Positions 9,715 to 19,288 of a stretch of DNA of 64,000 nt are shown here, one piece after another. Source of the stretch: Chitinophagaceae bacterium (lineage in GTDB: Bacteria > Bacteroidota > Bacteroidia > Chitinophagales > Chitinophagaceae); NCBI GenBank assembly GCA_947447265.1, contig CANFKC010000002.1, positions 1 to 64,000 on the forward strand, in the 5' to 3' direction. Position 1 is the first letter of the stretch; each line of letters opens with the position of its first letter. The notes under the pieces are model-generated. The model was not told the DNA's origin, did no database searches, and saw nothing but the letters and a program-made list of their open reading frames with translations. Both the position numbers and the translations under genes were made by a program.

Positions 9715-10254
9715 ATGAAAAATTTATTTGATCAACCTTTAAAACTGTTGTGTTTTATACCTATCCTTTTATTCTTTTCAACTTGTAATAAAGCAAGCAA
9801 CGAGCCCGAGTTTCCGCCTGTAACGCATTCAGGTAAGAATATTATTGCTTTTAGAGTCAACGGAAAGGCTATTATCATTTCGGGGGACAGAAATTTAGTG
9901 TACAAGCATGCCAGAGGTGCTAACTGTTATTATTTTCAGAATGATGATTTAGTAATTGACGGAACGACACAAGACAAGATGTTCAGTTTGGAAATTCTTT
10001 TTAAATCGAATAATTCTCCAGGAAAATATAATATTATCGATCAGTTTCCGTACGAGGCTTCATTTTCAGATGGTATACCATCTCAGCCATTTGTAGACAA
10101 ATTTTTTAGAGTAAGTTCAGCACATAGTGGCACGATAAATGTTGATTACTTTGAGAATGGAATATGTTCAGGCATATTCGCTTTTGATGCTGTAAACAGC
10201 GACGATAGTGTGGTGCACATAACTGATGGGAGGTTTGATATCGTTATGGATTAA
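9715..10254 (+). CDS. Putative lipoprotein, first of a tandem duplicate
   Basis: A 179-aa protein started at the ATG at 9715 (an upstream in-frame TTG is less likely). It has a lipoprotein signal peptide with lipobox FFSTC, so it is predicted to be lipid-anchored through that cysteine. The mature part has no family I recognise. It ends in a segment (HSGTINVDYFENGICSGIFA) that is nearly identical in the next gene. It follows the RAYT element by about 95 bp and is separated by 63 bp from its paralogue. Function unknown; probably cell-envelope. Confidence 0.85.
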   Translation: MKNLFDQPLKLLCFIPILLFFSTCNKASNEPEFPPVTHSGKNIIAFRVNGKAIIISGDRNLVYKHARGANCYYFQNDDLVIDGTTQDKMFSLEILFKSNNSPGKYNIIDQFPYEASFSDGIPSQPFVDKFFRVSSAHSGTINVDYFENGICSGIFAFDAVNSDDSVVHITDGRFDIVMD

Positions 10255-10317
10255 CACCGACACATCAAATTTTACTGTCTATCCAACTAGCAAATTCTTA
10301 GCTCTCAAAATCCGTTT

Positions 10318-10875
10318 ATGCCAAGTCATCCCTTAACTTACTCCAGTCTTCTGAAAACGGCATCGTTATTGCTTAGGCCATTTTTGACATCTTTATGTTT
10401 TATACCTATCCTTTTATTCTTTTCAACTTGTAATAAAGCAAGCACCGAGCCCGAGCTTCCGCCGGCAACGCATTCAGGTAAGAACTTTATCGCTTTTAGA
10501 GTCAATGGAAGGGCTATTGTCATCTCGGGCTACAGAAGTTTAGTGTACAAGCATTCGGTAGGTGCCAACTGCTATTATACCCTGAATAATGATTTGATAA
10601 TTGATGGAACAACAGAAGATCGACTTTACAGATTGAAAATATACTTCAAATTCAATAGTGTTACTGGAATTTATAATATCATTGACCAGTATCCATATGA
10701 AGCGTTCTTTTCGGATTATAACATGTATAGTGTAAATTCAATACACCAAGGCACGATAAATGTTGATTACTTTGAGAATGGAATATGTTCAGGCATATTC
10801 GCTTTTGATGCTGTAAACACTGACGATAGTGTGGTGCACATAACTGATGGGAGGTTTGATATCGTAATGGATTGA
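10318..10875 (+). CDS. Putative lipoprotein, second of a tandem duplicate
   Basis: A 185-aa paralogue of the preceding gene. It has the same lipobox region (FIPILLFFSTCNKAS), a longer N-terminus, and a divergent middle lacking about 10 residues. Its last roughly 125 bp (10749-10873) match 10129-10253 with only a few substitutions, and the 47-bp stretch around the lipobox is also almost identical. The pattern of two conserved ends around a diverged middle suggests a recent tandem duplication followed by change or gene conversion. No known domain is visible. Confidence 0.85.
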   Translation: MPSHPLTYSSLLKTASLLLRPFLTSLCFIPILLFFSTCNKASTEPELPPATHSGKNFIAFRVNGRAIVISGYRSLVYKHSVGANCYYTLNNDLIIDGTTEDRLYRLKIYFKFNSVTGIYNIIDQYPYEAFFSDYNMYSVNSIHQGTINVDYFENGICSGIFAFDAVNTDDSVVHITDGRFDIVMD

Positions 10876-11173
10876 TCTCCGCCACCCAAAAAGTATTATG
10901 CCAATTTATCCCAATTGTTTTCACACAGTGAAAGTAATGAGTATAACGTTTTTCTTACACATCGTTTGATACTATTTTTGTGCCGGAGATGTCTGCGTTT
11001 TGGTAAGTAAAAGATTATAACAATATTTAATAAAAAGAGGGTCCAGACTTTTTTTGATTCGGCGTGATAGTAATTAACAAATGGACAACCTTGGCGTTGA
11101 TAGTGCCAGTTTAAGCTTTCCTTAATAAACAAGTTTCGGTGTTTATGGCATATCCCGTAACTTTAACATCCTG

Positions 11174-12508
11174 ATGCTTTATGCAGTTGTTGATATTGAG
11201 ACCACCGGAAGTTATGCTGCAGCCAATGGCATAACTGAGATTGCTATAGTGATACACGACGGCAAACAGGTGCTTAATTTTTACGAAAGCCTCGTTAATC
11301 CGCAGGTGTCCATTCCCTATTTTATTGAGCGGCTCACCGGCATTACCAACAGCATGGTGGTTAATGCACCTTCGTTCGAAGAGATTGCCGGCCAGGTGCA
11401 TGAGTTGTTGCAGGACAAGGTTTTTGTAGCCCACAATGTAAATTTCGACTACTCGTTTGTTAAGCACCACCTGGATAGTGCGGGGTATGAACTGAATAGC
11501 AAAAAGCTATGTACCGTAAGGCTTGCAAGAAAGGTAATACCGGGGCTTAATGGCTATAGTTTAGGTAAGCTAACCCACCAACTGGGTATTACGCACACCA
11601 TGCGCCACCGCGCGGGTGGTGATGCCCTGGCTACTGCAGATCTTCTGGCTATGATAGTTGAAAAAGATGTGAACGGCGATATACCAAAGATGCTGAAAAT
11701 TAAGACCGGCGAGCAATACCTGCCTCCGCATTTGCCGGTAGATGACATAGCGAAATTGCCGAGCTGCCCTGGTGTGTATTATTTTTACAATGCTGCCGGT
11801 AAAGTTATTTATGTAGGCAAGGCAGTGAATATCCGCAAGCGGGTAAAGAGCCATTTCAGCAACAACAAAATAAACCGCCAGAAACAGGATTTTTTAAAGG
11901 AGACACAAAAAATAAGCTACAAACAATGCGCCACTGAATTGATGGCCCACATACTGGAAAGCAGCGAAATTCGCAGGTTGTGGCCTATTCATAATCGCAG
12001 CCAACGGGGCTATTTGCCCCAGTTCGGGTTATTTGTTTATGAAGACAGGAGTGGCTATAAGCGCTTTGCCATTGAAAAAAACAGGCAAGCTGCTAAGCCA
12101 GTATATACTTTTAATACCATTACAGAAGGGCAGAACCAGTTGCGGGAATTGATACGCGAATTTGGCCTGTGCAACAGGCTATGCAATATTTCTATTGACT
12201 GTAATTGCGAAAGCCACGATGCGGTAGAAGTGTATAACGAAAAGGCGGAAAATGCGCTTCAATGGATGCGTGGCAACCTGCCTACATTCGCATTAGTCGA
12301 TAAGGGTATTGAAGATAATGAGCACAGCTGTATATTGGTTAAAGAGGGGAATTTTTTCGGTATGGGCTACCTGACCGATAGAAAGGAACAACTGAAAACA
12401 ATTGACAATCTACAAAAGGTATTGGAGCCTCTACAGGATAATGATTTTATCCGCAATCTCGTTTTGCGCCACGCAGCAAGCTTCCCTGAAAAGTGTGTGA
12501 TGTTTTAA
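11174..12508 (+). CDS. DnaQ-like 3'-5' exonuclease fused to GIY-YIG (UvrC/Cho-like) nuclease
   Basis: A 444-aa two-nuclease protein. Residues 1-165 are a DEDDh exonuclease of the DNA polymerase III epsilon type: ExoI DIETTG (Asp7, Glu9), ExoII AHNVNFDYSF (Asp92), ExoIII HRAGGD (His145, Asp150). Residues about 195-280 are a GIY-YIG domain (CPGVYYF near 199-204, KVIYVGKAVNIRKR near 210-223, and a conserved Glu in ILESSEIRR) as in UvrC and Cho, followed by about 160 less conserved residues. Such fusions are known in bacteria and are thought to act in DNA repair, nicking beside lesions and trimming. It stands alone. A TCGTAAG-type stutter begins right after its stop codon. Confidence 0.92.
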   Translation: MLYAVVDIETTGSYAAANGITEIAIVIHDGKQVLNFYESLVNPQVSIPYFIERLTGITNSMVVNAPSFEEIAGQVHELLQDKVFVAHNVNFDYSFVKHHLDSAGYELNSKKLCTVRLARKVIPGLNGYSLGKLTHQLGITHTMRHRAGGDALATADLLAMIVEKDVNGDIPKMLKIKTGEQYLPPHLPVDDIAKLPSCPGVYYFYNAAGKVIYVGKAVNIRKRVKSHFSNNKINRQKQDFLKETQKISYKQCATELMAHILESSEIRRLWPIHNRSQRGYLPQFGLFVYEDRSGYKRFAIEKNRQAAKPVYTFNTITEGQNQLRELIREFGLCNRLCNISIDCNCESHDAVEVYNEKAENALQWMRGNLPTFALVDKGIEDNEHSCILVKEGNFFGMGYLTDRKEQLKTIDNLQKVLEPLQDNDFIRNLVLRHAASFPEKCVMF

Positions 12509-12630
12509 TTAGTCGTAAGTCGATAGTCGTAAGTCGTAAGTCGTGAGTCATAAATTGTAAGTTGTAAGTCGATAGTCGTAAGTTGCAAGTAGATAGTAGA
12601 CGGTAGATAGACGTAAGTAGATAGTGAGGG
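12509..12630. repeat. TCGTAAG-type intergenic stutter repeat
   Basis: Degenerate tandem copies of a 7-8 bp word (AGTCGTA, with variants such as AGTCGATA and AGTTGTAA) start directly after the stop codon at 12508. The same family occurs in the opposite orientation at 35580-35611 and again at 58551-58610. It has no coding potential. Confidence 0.85.
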
Positions 12631-12780
12631 TATGACAATTTTTTACCTGATGGCATTGGCTGGAAACGATATAATATTTACATTCTTTCTCAGGCTATTT
12701 ACATTCCAATTCTTATGCTTTCCGTTACTGCTTGAATATTAGCAGACTAATACTTATTTTCGTCGTCTAAAAAGCATAAT

Positions 12781-13281
12781 ATGAATAAGCGTTTAATTGT
12801 TTTTATAGTTGTTGCGTTTTTAATGGTGGGTAAGTCGTTCGCACAGTCGGCTGCGGAAGTGAATACAAAGCTGGCTGCCGTAGTAGATAGCGTTGTGGCC
12901 ATATCTGGCGACTGGCGCGAGAAAATGGCTGAGTATAAAGATGGCAACAAGCATTTTGAAGAATTGAAAGCTTTAAGGGCGCACCTCGATGCGGTAGTTG
13001 ATAAAGAAACTGCGACACTGAAGAAGATGAAAGACGTGTTCGAATCGAACAGGTACAGGGCTGGGGTGCTGGCTTTGCTGGCTTATGAAAAGCAAATGAT
13101 AACCAACGGCTATGCGCCATTTGAAAAGCTGAAACCAACCGCTACCGACGACCAGATAAAAGCTGCTTCAGACAAGCTTGATGACCTCGCCCGCAAAGAA
13201 GACGAGTTGAAAAGCGAAGTAACCAGCGCGCAGAACGAATTCGCAAAGGAGAATAAACTTACTATAGAAGGCGGCGAATAA
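12781..13281 (+). CDS. Secreted helical protein of unknown function
   Basis: A 166-aa protein with a signal peptide (hydrophobic residues 5-17, cleavage near KSFAQ). The rest is charged, rich in Ala, Lys, Glu and Asp, and predicted by eye to be largely alpha-helical, with heptad-like stretches such as residues 125-155. There are no cysteines after the signal peptide and no motif I recognise. It stands alone and is followed by a strong terminator at 13358-13386. It is probably a small periplasmic or surface protein. Confidence 0.82.
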   Translation: MNKRLIVFIVVAFLMVGKSFAQSAAEVNTKLAAVVDSVVAISGDWREKMAEYKDGNKHFEELKALRAHLDAVVDKETATLKKMKDVFESNRYRAGVLALLAYEKQMITNGYAPFEKLKPTATDDQIKAASDKLDDLARKEDELKSEVTSAQNEFAKENKLTIEGGE

Positions 13282-13357
13282 TGCGACGAATTGTAATCGC
13301 ACCTTTTTGAATGTCGGAAGAAGAGTATAAGAAAGTGTCATAAATTGACTAACGCAA

Positions 13358-13386
13358 GGGGAACATAGCATGTTCCCCTTTTTTTA
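13358..13386 (+). terminator. Rho-independent terminator
   Basis: GGGGAACAT and ATGTTCCCC form a perfect 9-bp stem with an AGC loop, followed by a run of eight T. It ends transcription of the secreted helical protein gene. Confidence 0.93.
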
Positions 13387-13661
13387 TCTGGCGTTACTAG
13401 CGGCTTGATAATCTTTTTGGTGTGGAAATGATTAGCGCTGCTGCATCAATATTGTTAAAAGCACACCCATTTGTTCAACGAAAACTGCCTGTTTTTTGCC
13501 GTTAGTGAAATAAAATGACCGTTAGTGAAGTTAATTTGGAATAGGGTCTACCGCTGAAGTAACTTTATATTAAGTCAGCCAGGCGCATGTAAAATGGCAT
13601 ACCCCCAATTGCAGCCGGGAGATGAAACCCTTTTTCTTTAGCTTATTTAAACGGCGATCTT
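13387..13661. other. Intergenic stretch with no clear feature
   Basis: I see no gene, RNA or strong hairpin here. A short direct repeat (CCGTTAGTGAA, twice, near 13498 and 13518) is the only pattern noticed. Confidence 0.5.
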
Positions 13662-13895
13662 ATGAACACATTTCAATTGGCGGCATTGCAACTGCAACTG
13701 CTGCAGAACCGGGAAGACCCACCAATGTGGCTGGGGTCTGTATCAAAGCCGTCGCGCTTTTCTGCTTCTCAAGTTGTATATCATAAAAGCATAGGGCACG
13801 ATACTTTACGGGGCTATGCAACTAATGCTACGGAAACTTCGTATGTATGGGATATGGGAAATGCCGCTGAGCAATTTTGCTTCGGCAGCCAGTAA
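13662..13895 (+). CDS. Doubtful small ORF, 77 aa
   Basis: An open frame from an ATG, starting MNTFQLAALQLQLLQ, with no signal peptide, membrane segment or recognisable domain. It occupies most of an otherwise empty interval between a terminator (13386) and the next gene (13981). The first 15 residues are a possible amphipathic helix. It may be a short real protein or chance; there is no independent support such as a promoter or a paralogue. Confidence 0.3.
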   Translation: MNTFQLAALQLQLLQNREDPPMWLGSVSKPSRFSASQVVYHKSIGHDTLRGYATNATETSYVWDMGNAAEQFCFGSQ

Positions 13896-13980
13896 TATTG
13901 TCCGGCATTTCATGGTAAAGCACCTAGTTAAAAGATATGCGTTGAATAGTATGGATTTCTAAACCTAAAACTTACAAACT

Positions 13981-14448
13981 ATGTTCACCAGAACCTTTTC
14001 ATGCCAGACATCAATGTCGAAAGCTTCATTGAAAAACAGGCTTATCGGAAACCATGTAAGCATCCACAATCTTGACTTTGAGATAATGGAGAAAAATGAC
14101 AACAAGCTGCGCATCATTCCGCATGCAGAGCAAATTGACGAGATACGGACGCTGCCTATTACTTATGTGGAGCTCGATGAAAGCAGCGGCAATACGCGTA
14201 TAAAAATAACATCGCACATACGCAAACTGGATGCGGGCGGGCCGATGCTGATGGTTATTTTATGTTCACTGTTAATAGTAGCTGGTTTGGTGTTATTTTT
14301 CTTGCAAGAGCACCTGGTAAGCGGTCTTGTATTGGCAATCGGCATCATTACTTTTTCAGTGTTTCGCTTCAATCTTGAAAAGAGCTATTTCGATTATGTG
14401 CGCCGCATACAAATGCATGTGCTAGATAAAACCAAGGTTGCAATATAG
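13981..14448 (+). CDS. Small membrane protein of unknown function
   Basis: A 155-aa protein with a soluble N-terminal half of about 85 residues and two closely spaced hydrophobic segments (about 88-108, MLMVILCSLLIVAGLVLFF; and about 112-128), ending in a basic tail. This hairpin topology would leave both termini on the same side of the inner membrane. I recognise no family. It stands alone, with no obvious promoter or partner. Confidence 0.75.
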   Translation: MFTRTFSCQTSMSKASLKNRLIGNHVSIHNLDFEIMEKNDNKLRIIPHAEQIDEIRTLPITYVELDESSGNTRIKITSHIRKLDAGGPMLMVILCSLLIVAGLVLFFLQEHLVSGLVLAIGIITFSVFRFNLEKSYFDYVRRIQMHVLDKTKVAI

Positions 14449-14529
14449 CAGCGCAGATATCATTAGAATGCACTATGAAGGCCATCAGCAAACACTGGTG
14501 GCCTTAGTTTTAAACGCTTTTTTTCTGTG

Positions 14530-14701
14530 CTTCTAACAGCGGTGGTTATTTAATTTTTAACGCAAAGTGCGCAAAGGCGTCGCGAAGTAGCGCAAAGCCC
14601 AAGCTACATTTGAACTTTGGAATTTGTTATTTAAAATTTGGGTTTTCCCTTTGGAATTTGTTATTTAAATTTTGGAATTTCCCCTCTGGAATTTCCCCTC
14701 G
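14530..14701. repeat. Intergenic stutter repeats of two families
   Basis: CGCAAAGTGCGCAAAGG-like words (14560-14600) are followed by at least four copies of TTTGGAATTT(G/C) words (14611-14700) up to the stop codon of the convergent gene. The first family also appears near 5170-5200 and 35388-35415. Non-coding. Confidence 0.7.
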
Positions 14702-16783
14702 TTATTTCCTGTGGTTATCCCATTTGCGTTTTAGTTTGGCATAGAAGTCGTCATTGACTTTATATCCTACCTGCCTTGCCTTTTGTACATAGTACCATGC
14801 CAGCGAATCTTTACCCAATGTATCGTAGGCTACGCAAAGGTTGTAAGAGGCTGATTGCTGCACCTGTATTTCTTTTGTGTTGGTTCTCATGGCTGTTTCC
14901 CAGTCGGCAATCGCGCTTTTTAAATTGTTTTTGCTGAACTGTGCCACGCCCCTGTAGAAGTAGTAGTAGGGGTTGCCCGTGTTTAGCTTCAGTAAAATGC
15001 TGTACTGGTTAATGGCATCATCAAATTGCCTACTCTGCACCGCATTAAAGCTGCTTTCTGCATAGAGTTTTTCTACACCGGGATTAAACCTGAAAGCGAT
15101 AATGTAGCAACGGAAAGCCTTCAAGGTATCGCCTGCCCTGAGGTAGGTATAAGAGCTATCCAGGTACAATTTATAATCGCCTTTTGGCAGTTGGCCCTGC
15201 TGCATTGCCGGCATCATTTGCTGTGCCATGGCAGGGTTTGCGCCCTGGGGTGCATTAGGGTCTGCTGGTTGTCCCATCATATCTCCGCCCCCGCTTTTTA
15301 TCAAATTAATACGGGCAATTTTACTTTCTACTTTTTCGTCGGCCGACCTTAACATTACCAGTATATTGTAGTTATCCAGCGCGCTATCGAATAGTCCCCT
15401 GTCAAAATAATAGTTGCCCAGCCATTTGTAAGAAAGCATCGCTATGCCGCTGTTCTTCTTGTCATAAGTATTGCCCGGTTCTTTTTTGAATGGGTACTTT
15501 TCGGTAGCATCTGTAAGTAGTGCGCGGGCATCGTGCCAGGCATACGTACGGTGGTAGCAGATATAGCTCAGGCCAATACTGAAAATGACCACTGCGCCAA
15601 TAATGCCGTTGCGGTAAGCGACCTTATTTACAAACAATTCATGCAGCAAATAGACCACCACGAATATGAGACCAATGTAAGCAACATAAGAATACCTGTC
15701 AGCCATTATTGCGGCACCTACTGATACGAACTGCAATACAAAAATGAGGTTGGCAATCATGAAGCCAGTACCAAAACCAATTACCCTGAAGTAGCTGCTT
15801 TTCCTTTTGTAGGCAATGTAGGTGGGCAGCAGCAGTAACGCCAACGCTATAAATGGCGCTGCATAAAAAATAGTGTGCAGGTACCCAGGCTGGTCGGGGT
15901 TATCAACATTCATATACCTGAAAGGGTAGGGGTAGAACGTAGAAAGGAAGGTCGGGTTGAAGAACTTGGAAACGTACATTACAAAACCGTAAGAGGCATA
16001 CATGAATCGTTCCGCAATGGAGAGCACACCAAAATCTGATACTGCACCAGACTTCCTTTGGAAATAGAAAGTTAGCATACCGAAGGAAAGTGAAATAGCG
16101 AACAATGGTACCTTTTCCAGTATTACTTTTTTACTGAGTAGTTTTCTGCCAAGCAGGAAGTCAACGCAGAGTAGAGAAAGCGGAAACGCAACCGCCATAC
16201 CTTTAGATAGGCACGAAAGGATGAACAGCACACAAATAGCGATGTACTGCATTAGCTTCGATTCATCAATGTATTTGAGGTAGAGCAATAAGCCACCCAA
16301 ATAAAACACACCATACAATACGTCTTTGCGCTCAGCAATCCATGATACTGATTCTACGTGCATGGGGTGTATGCCAAACCATAGTGCGCCCAGACCGCCA
16401 ATAATTATGGCGCTGGTTTCTTCCATTTTAAGTCTGCGGCACAGGCCCAGGAATAAAAAGAAAACCATTATTGCATTTGCAATGTGCAGCAGTATGTTGG
16501 TAAGGTAGTAGCTGGTCGGGTTTAGTTGCGTAAAAGAATAGTTTACTGCAAGCGAAAGCAGGCACAGCGGGTGATAGTTACTGCTTTTTTCAAATCCTTC
16601 CGTTAGAAATAGTGCCTTCAGGTTTTGAGCGTTCAGTGCTTTGATGTTGGGGTTGTTTACAATATAGTAATCATCATCCCAATTGGTAAATTGGTTATTT
16701 AACGTATACCTGAAACAGAGGAATGTAATGATGCAAATTGCAGCAATTACTACGGCTTTGTTATTTAAAAGGGACTTTATCAT
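14702..16783 (-). CDS. TMTC-like polytopic membrane protein with TPR repeats
   Basis: A 693-aa protein. The N-terminal about 430 residues hold roughly ten or more membrane segments with hallmark motifs of the TMTC/GT-C-like family: an acidic NWDDDYY in the first loop and HPMHVESVSWIAERKD. The C-terminal part carries tetratricopeptide repeats (for example NPYYYFYRGVAQFSKN). Between two TPR groups is a Met/Gln/Pro-rich linker (about residues 510-550). Animal TMTC proteins are O-mannosyltransferases; bacterial relatives are suspected glycosyltransferases, but the acceptor here is unknown. It is divergently placed to a paralogue at 17061, 277 bp away. Confidence 0.88.
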   Translation of the reverse strand: MIKSLLNNKAVVIAAICIITFLCFRYTLNNQFTNWDDDYYIVNNPNIKALNAQNLKALFLTEGFEKSSNYHPLCLLSLAVNYSFTQLNPTSYYLTNILLHIANAIMVFFLFLGLCRRLKMEETSAIIIGGLGALWFGIHPMHVESVSWIAERKDVLYGVFYLGGLLLYLKYIDESKLMQYIAICVLFILSCLSKGMAVAFPLSLLCVDFLLGRKLLSKKVILEKVPLFAISLSFGMLTFYFQRKSGAVSDFGVLSIAERFMYASYGFVMYVSKFFNPTFLSTFYPYPFRYMNVDNPDQPGYLHTIFYAAPFIALALLLLPTYIAYKRKSSYFRVIGFGTGFMIANLIFVLQFVSVGAAIMADRYSYVAYIGLIFVVVYLLHELFVNKVAYRNGIIGAVVIFSIGLSYICYHRTYAWHDARALLTDATEKYPFKKEPGNTYDKKNSGIAMLSYKWLGNYYFDRGLFDSALDNYNILVMLRSADEKVESKIARINLIKSGGGDMMGQPADPNAPQGANPAMAQQMMPAMQQGQLPKGDYKLYLDSSYTYLRAGDTLKAFRCYIIAFRFNPGVEKLYAESSFNAVQSRQFDDAINQYSILLKLNTGNPYYYFYRGVAQFSKNNLKSAIADWETAMRTNTKEIQVQQSASYNLCVAYDTLGKDSLAWYYVQKARQVGYKVNDDFYAKLKRKWDNHRK

Positions 16784-17060
16784 AACGAGTTTACTGATAT
16801 TTTATGGGGTATAATAATTTATGCTGGTGATATTTGTCTTTCTCTTGCAAAAAAGTAGTTCAAAGTAAATGATTTTTCATCAATTTTTTTTTGTGAATGC
16901 AAATGGTCGACATCATTAGTCTGGGGCTGGACGCATTTACAGGGTGTTGTATAATTAAAGGATGTTGATTTCAAATATAAAATTATATTTGGGCAGTCTT
17001 TTATGCATTGGGTAAGCGAGCCTTGCAGGCGAGGTCTCAATGCGATAATCAGGTTTTATC

Positions 17061-18803
17061 ATGCAAGCGAAGTCAAAATCAAATAAGCCCCCGGTACAGG
17101 CATCGTTAATAATCAATGATGGGCCCGTAACCACAGCAGAAGGTATGCAAATACCAAGGTGGATGCCATTGGCTATTGTGGTGCTTACTGCTGTGGTCTA
17201 TCTAAAATCAGTTAGTAATAACCTTACTAATTTCGATGACGATTTCTATATTAATAAAAATCCGTTTTTAAGAGATTTAAGCGCTAAGGGTATTGCATCC
17301 ATCTTCACTTCATTTTATAATGGCAACTACCATCCGTTTACCACGCTTACCTACCTCTTTGAATTTAATTTTTTCGGCGAGGCGCCAATGATCTATCATC
17401 TGGTGAATGTATTGTTGCACCTTGGTTGCGTATTTGCTGTATATAAGTTTACGGAGCAGCTTACCGGTAAAGCTTTTGTTGCTGCGGTTGTCTCGGTGTT
17501 GTTTGCATTACACCCCATGCATGTGGAATCAGTAGCATGGGTGTCGGAAAGAAAAGATGTGATGTACGGGTTATTTTACGTGCTTGCGCTGCGTAGTTAT
17601 CTCAGTTTTATTGAAAGCCCAGCTTTTAATGCAAAAAAGTACGTTGCGGTTGTGGCCCTTTTCATCGCTGCTCTTTTTTCGAAGTCTGCTGCAGTTACTT
17701 TCCCATTAGTGTTGCTGGCAATCGACTACTATAAAGGAAGGCAATTCAATTCAAAATTGTTGCTGGAAAAAGTGCCGCTTTTGTTGCTTTCCCTGGTTAT
17801 GGGTATCGTAAATATTAAAGCCCAGGAAAGTGCCGGTGCCATCATAAGTCTGCCTTACAGTATTATGAATAATATTTTCATTTTTACTTCCGGCCCGGCA
17901 TTTTACATTTTCAGGCTATTTGTTCCGTTTCAGCTTTCGTTGTTACATGGTTTTCCTGCGGTGCATGATGGTTTGCTGCCCGTGCAATACTATTTGTCAT
18001 TACCTTTTTTATTATTGGTGGTGTTTTTGGGAATACGGAAAGCCGGGCATTATAGGAAAGTGGTTATTTTCGGATTGCTGTTTTTTATTATTTGTCTTTC
18101 GGTCATGTTACAACTCATACCGGTTGGAGCGGCTTTTGCTTCAGAACGATATACCTATATAGCTTACATAGGGCTGTTTTTGATAATGGGCGAACTCCTC
18201 TATGGCGCATTGGCCAGCAAATACAGGCAACATTATTTAACTGCGTTCGCTGCTTTTGTAGCCTTGTGCTGCGTGCTTACTTTTAACCGCATAGGTGTGT
18301 GGAAAGATAGCGAGGTATTGTTAACCGACCTGATCAATAGTAACCAGGATGTTGCTGATATCTCCTACTACTATTGGTTGAGGGGCACGGATAGAGTAGC
18401 GAATGGACAGGTGAAGGGAGCTGTTGCTGATTTTAGCCAGGCCATAAGCCAGAAACCTGATTTTGCCGAGGCCTATGATAACAGGGCGGTAGCTTTTGCA
18501 CAAACGGGTAATGTAGAGGGGGCAATACAAGATTTTACTAAGGCCGCTGCCATAAACCCGGCCAACCCACAGCCTTTTTACAACCGGGCTTCGCTGAAGG
18601 CAAGTACGGGTAACTTTCCGGGCGCGCTGGAAGACTATACCGCTTTTCTGTCAAGGGCGCCCCGTAATGGCAAGGCCTATGTTGACAGGGGAATGGTGAA
18701 ACTAAGCATGCAGGATACTTCTGGGGCGTGTGAAGATTGGAATAAGGCAACTACTTTTGGTAATGATGAAGGTGTGCCTTTTATGCAACAATTTTGCAAG
18801 TAA
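17061..18803 (+). CDS. TMTC-like polytopic membrane protein with TPR repeats (paralogue)
   Basis: A 580-aa paralogue of the divergent gene at 14702-16783. It has a 35-residue polar N-terminus, then about ten membrane segments with NFDDDFY near residue 57 and HPMHVESVAWVSERKD near residue 152, then three C-terminal TPR units (AEAYDNRAVAFAQTG, PQPFYNRASLKASTG, GKAYVDRGMVKLS). It lacks the Met/Gln-rich linker and the longer TPR region of its partner. A role as a membrane-embedded GT-C-type glycosyltransferase is inferred from the family. The following gene starts 50 bp later and may be co-transcribed. Confidence 0.88.
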   Translation: MQAKSKSNKPPVQASLIINDGPVTTAEGMQIPRWMPLAIVVLTAVVYLKSVSNNLTNFDDDFYINKNPFLRDLSAKGIASIFTSFYNGNYHPFTTLTYLFEFNFFGEAPMIYHLVNVLLHLGCVFAVYKFTEQLTGKAFVAAVVSVLFALHPMHVESVAWVSERKDVMYGLFYVLALRSYLSFIESPAFNAKKYVAVVALFIAALFSKSAAVTFPLVLLAIDYYKGRQFNSKLLLEKVPLLLLSLVMGIVNIKAQESAGAIISLPYSIMNNIFIFTSGPAFYIFRLFVPFQLSLLHGFPAVHDGLLPVQYYLSLPFLLLVVFLGIRKAGHYRKVVIFGLLFFIICLSVMLQLIPVGAAFASERYTYIAYIGLFLIMGELLYGALASKYRQHYLTAFAAFVALCCVLTFNRIGVWKDSEVLLTDLINSNQDVADISYYYWLRGTDRVANGQVKGAVADFSQAISQKPDFAEAYDNRAVAFAQTGNVEGAIQDFTKAAAINPANPQPFYNRASLKASTGNFPGALEDYTAFLSRAPRNGKAYVDRGMVKLSMQDTSGACEDWNKATTFGNDEGVPFMQQFCK

Positions 18804-18853
18804 TTGTCTGGTGAATCAAAGGTGAATAGTATTAAAAATTTAAAATTAAGTAT

Positions 18854-19288
18854 ATGAAGCAGCAAGACTACTCCAATCACAGGCAATACGTTCCGGGCTT
18901 CCATTTTTTGCTGTCCAGCCTTATCATAGCCATTTGCATCATGTCAGTGGTGAGTCTTGCTCAGGTTTGGGATAAGGAACAATGGCTGCGCGGCGGCGTA
19001 ATTCCGGTTGTAACGTCATTTTCTATGTTGCTGATGTATTGGTATGTAAGGCGCTTCCCGACTGTTGTGCAAGACAGGGCCATACGAGCCGAAGAAAGCC
19101 TGCGCCATTATATACTTTCCGGCAAGCCGATAGATAGCCGCCTTACTACGGGGCAGGTAGTTGCTTTGCGCTTTGCTGGTGATGATGAACTTTTGGCGCT
19201 CACTGAGCGTGTCATCAAGGAAGGGATGACACCAGACGCCATAAAAAAGGCTATTAAAAATTGGCGCGCAGATGATAGCAGGTGCTAA
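18854..19288 (+). CDS. DUF6526-like membrane protein
   Basis: A 144-aa protein starting MKQQDYSNHRQYVPGFH, which resembles the N-terminus of the DUF6526 family of two-helix membrane proteins; I name the family from memory. Two hydrophobic segments lie at about residues 20-40 and 53-68. A soluble tail of about 75 residues ends in a helical segment (TPDAIKKAIKNW). Function unknown. It is 50 bp downstream of the TMTC-like gene, in the same direction. Confidence 0.8.
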   Translation: MKQQDYSNHRQYVPGFHFLLSSLIIAICIMSVVSLAQVWDKEQWLRGGVIPVVTSFSMLLMYWYVRRFPTVVQDRAIRAEESLRHYILSGKPIDSRLTTGQVVALRFAGDDELLALTERVIKEGMTPDAIKKAIKNWRADDSRC

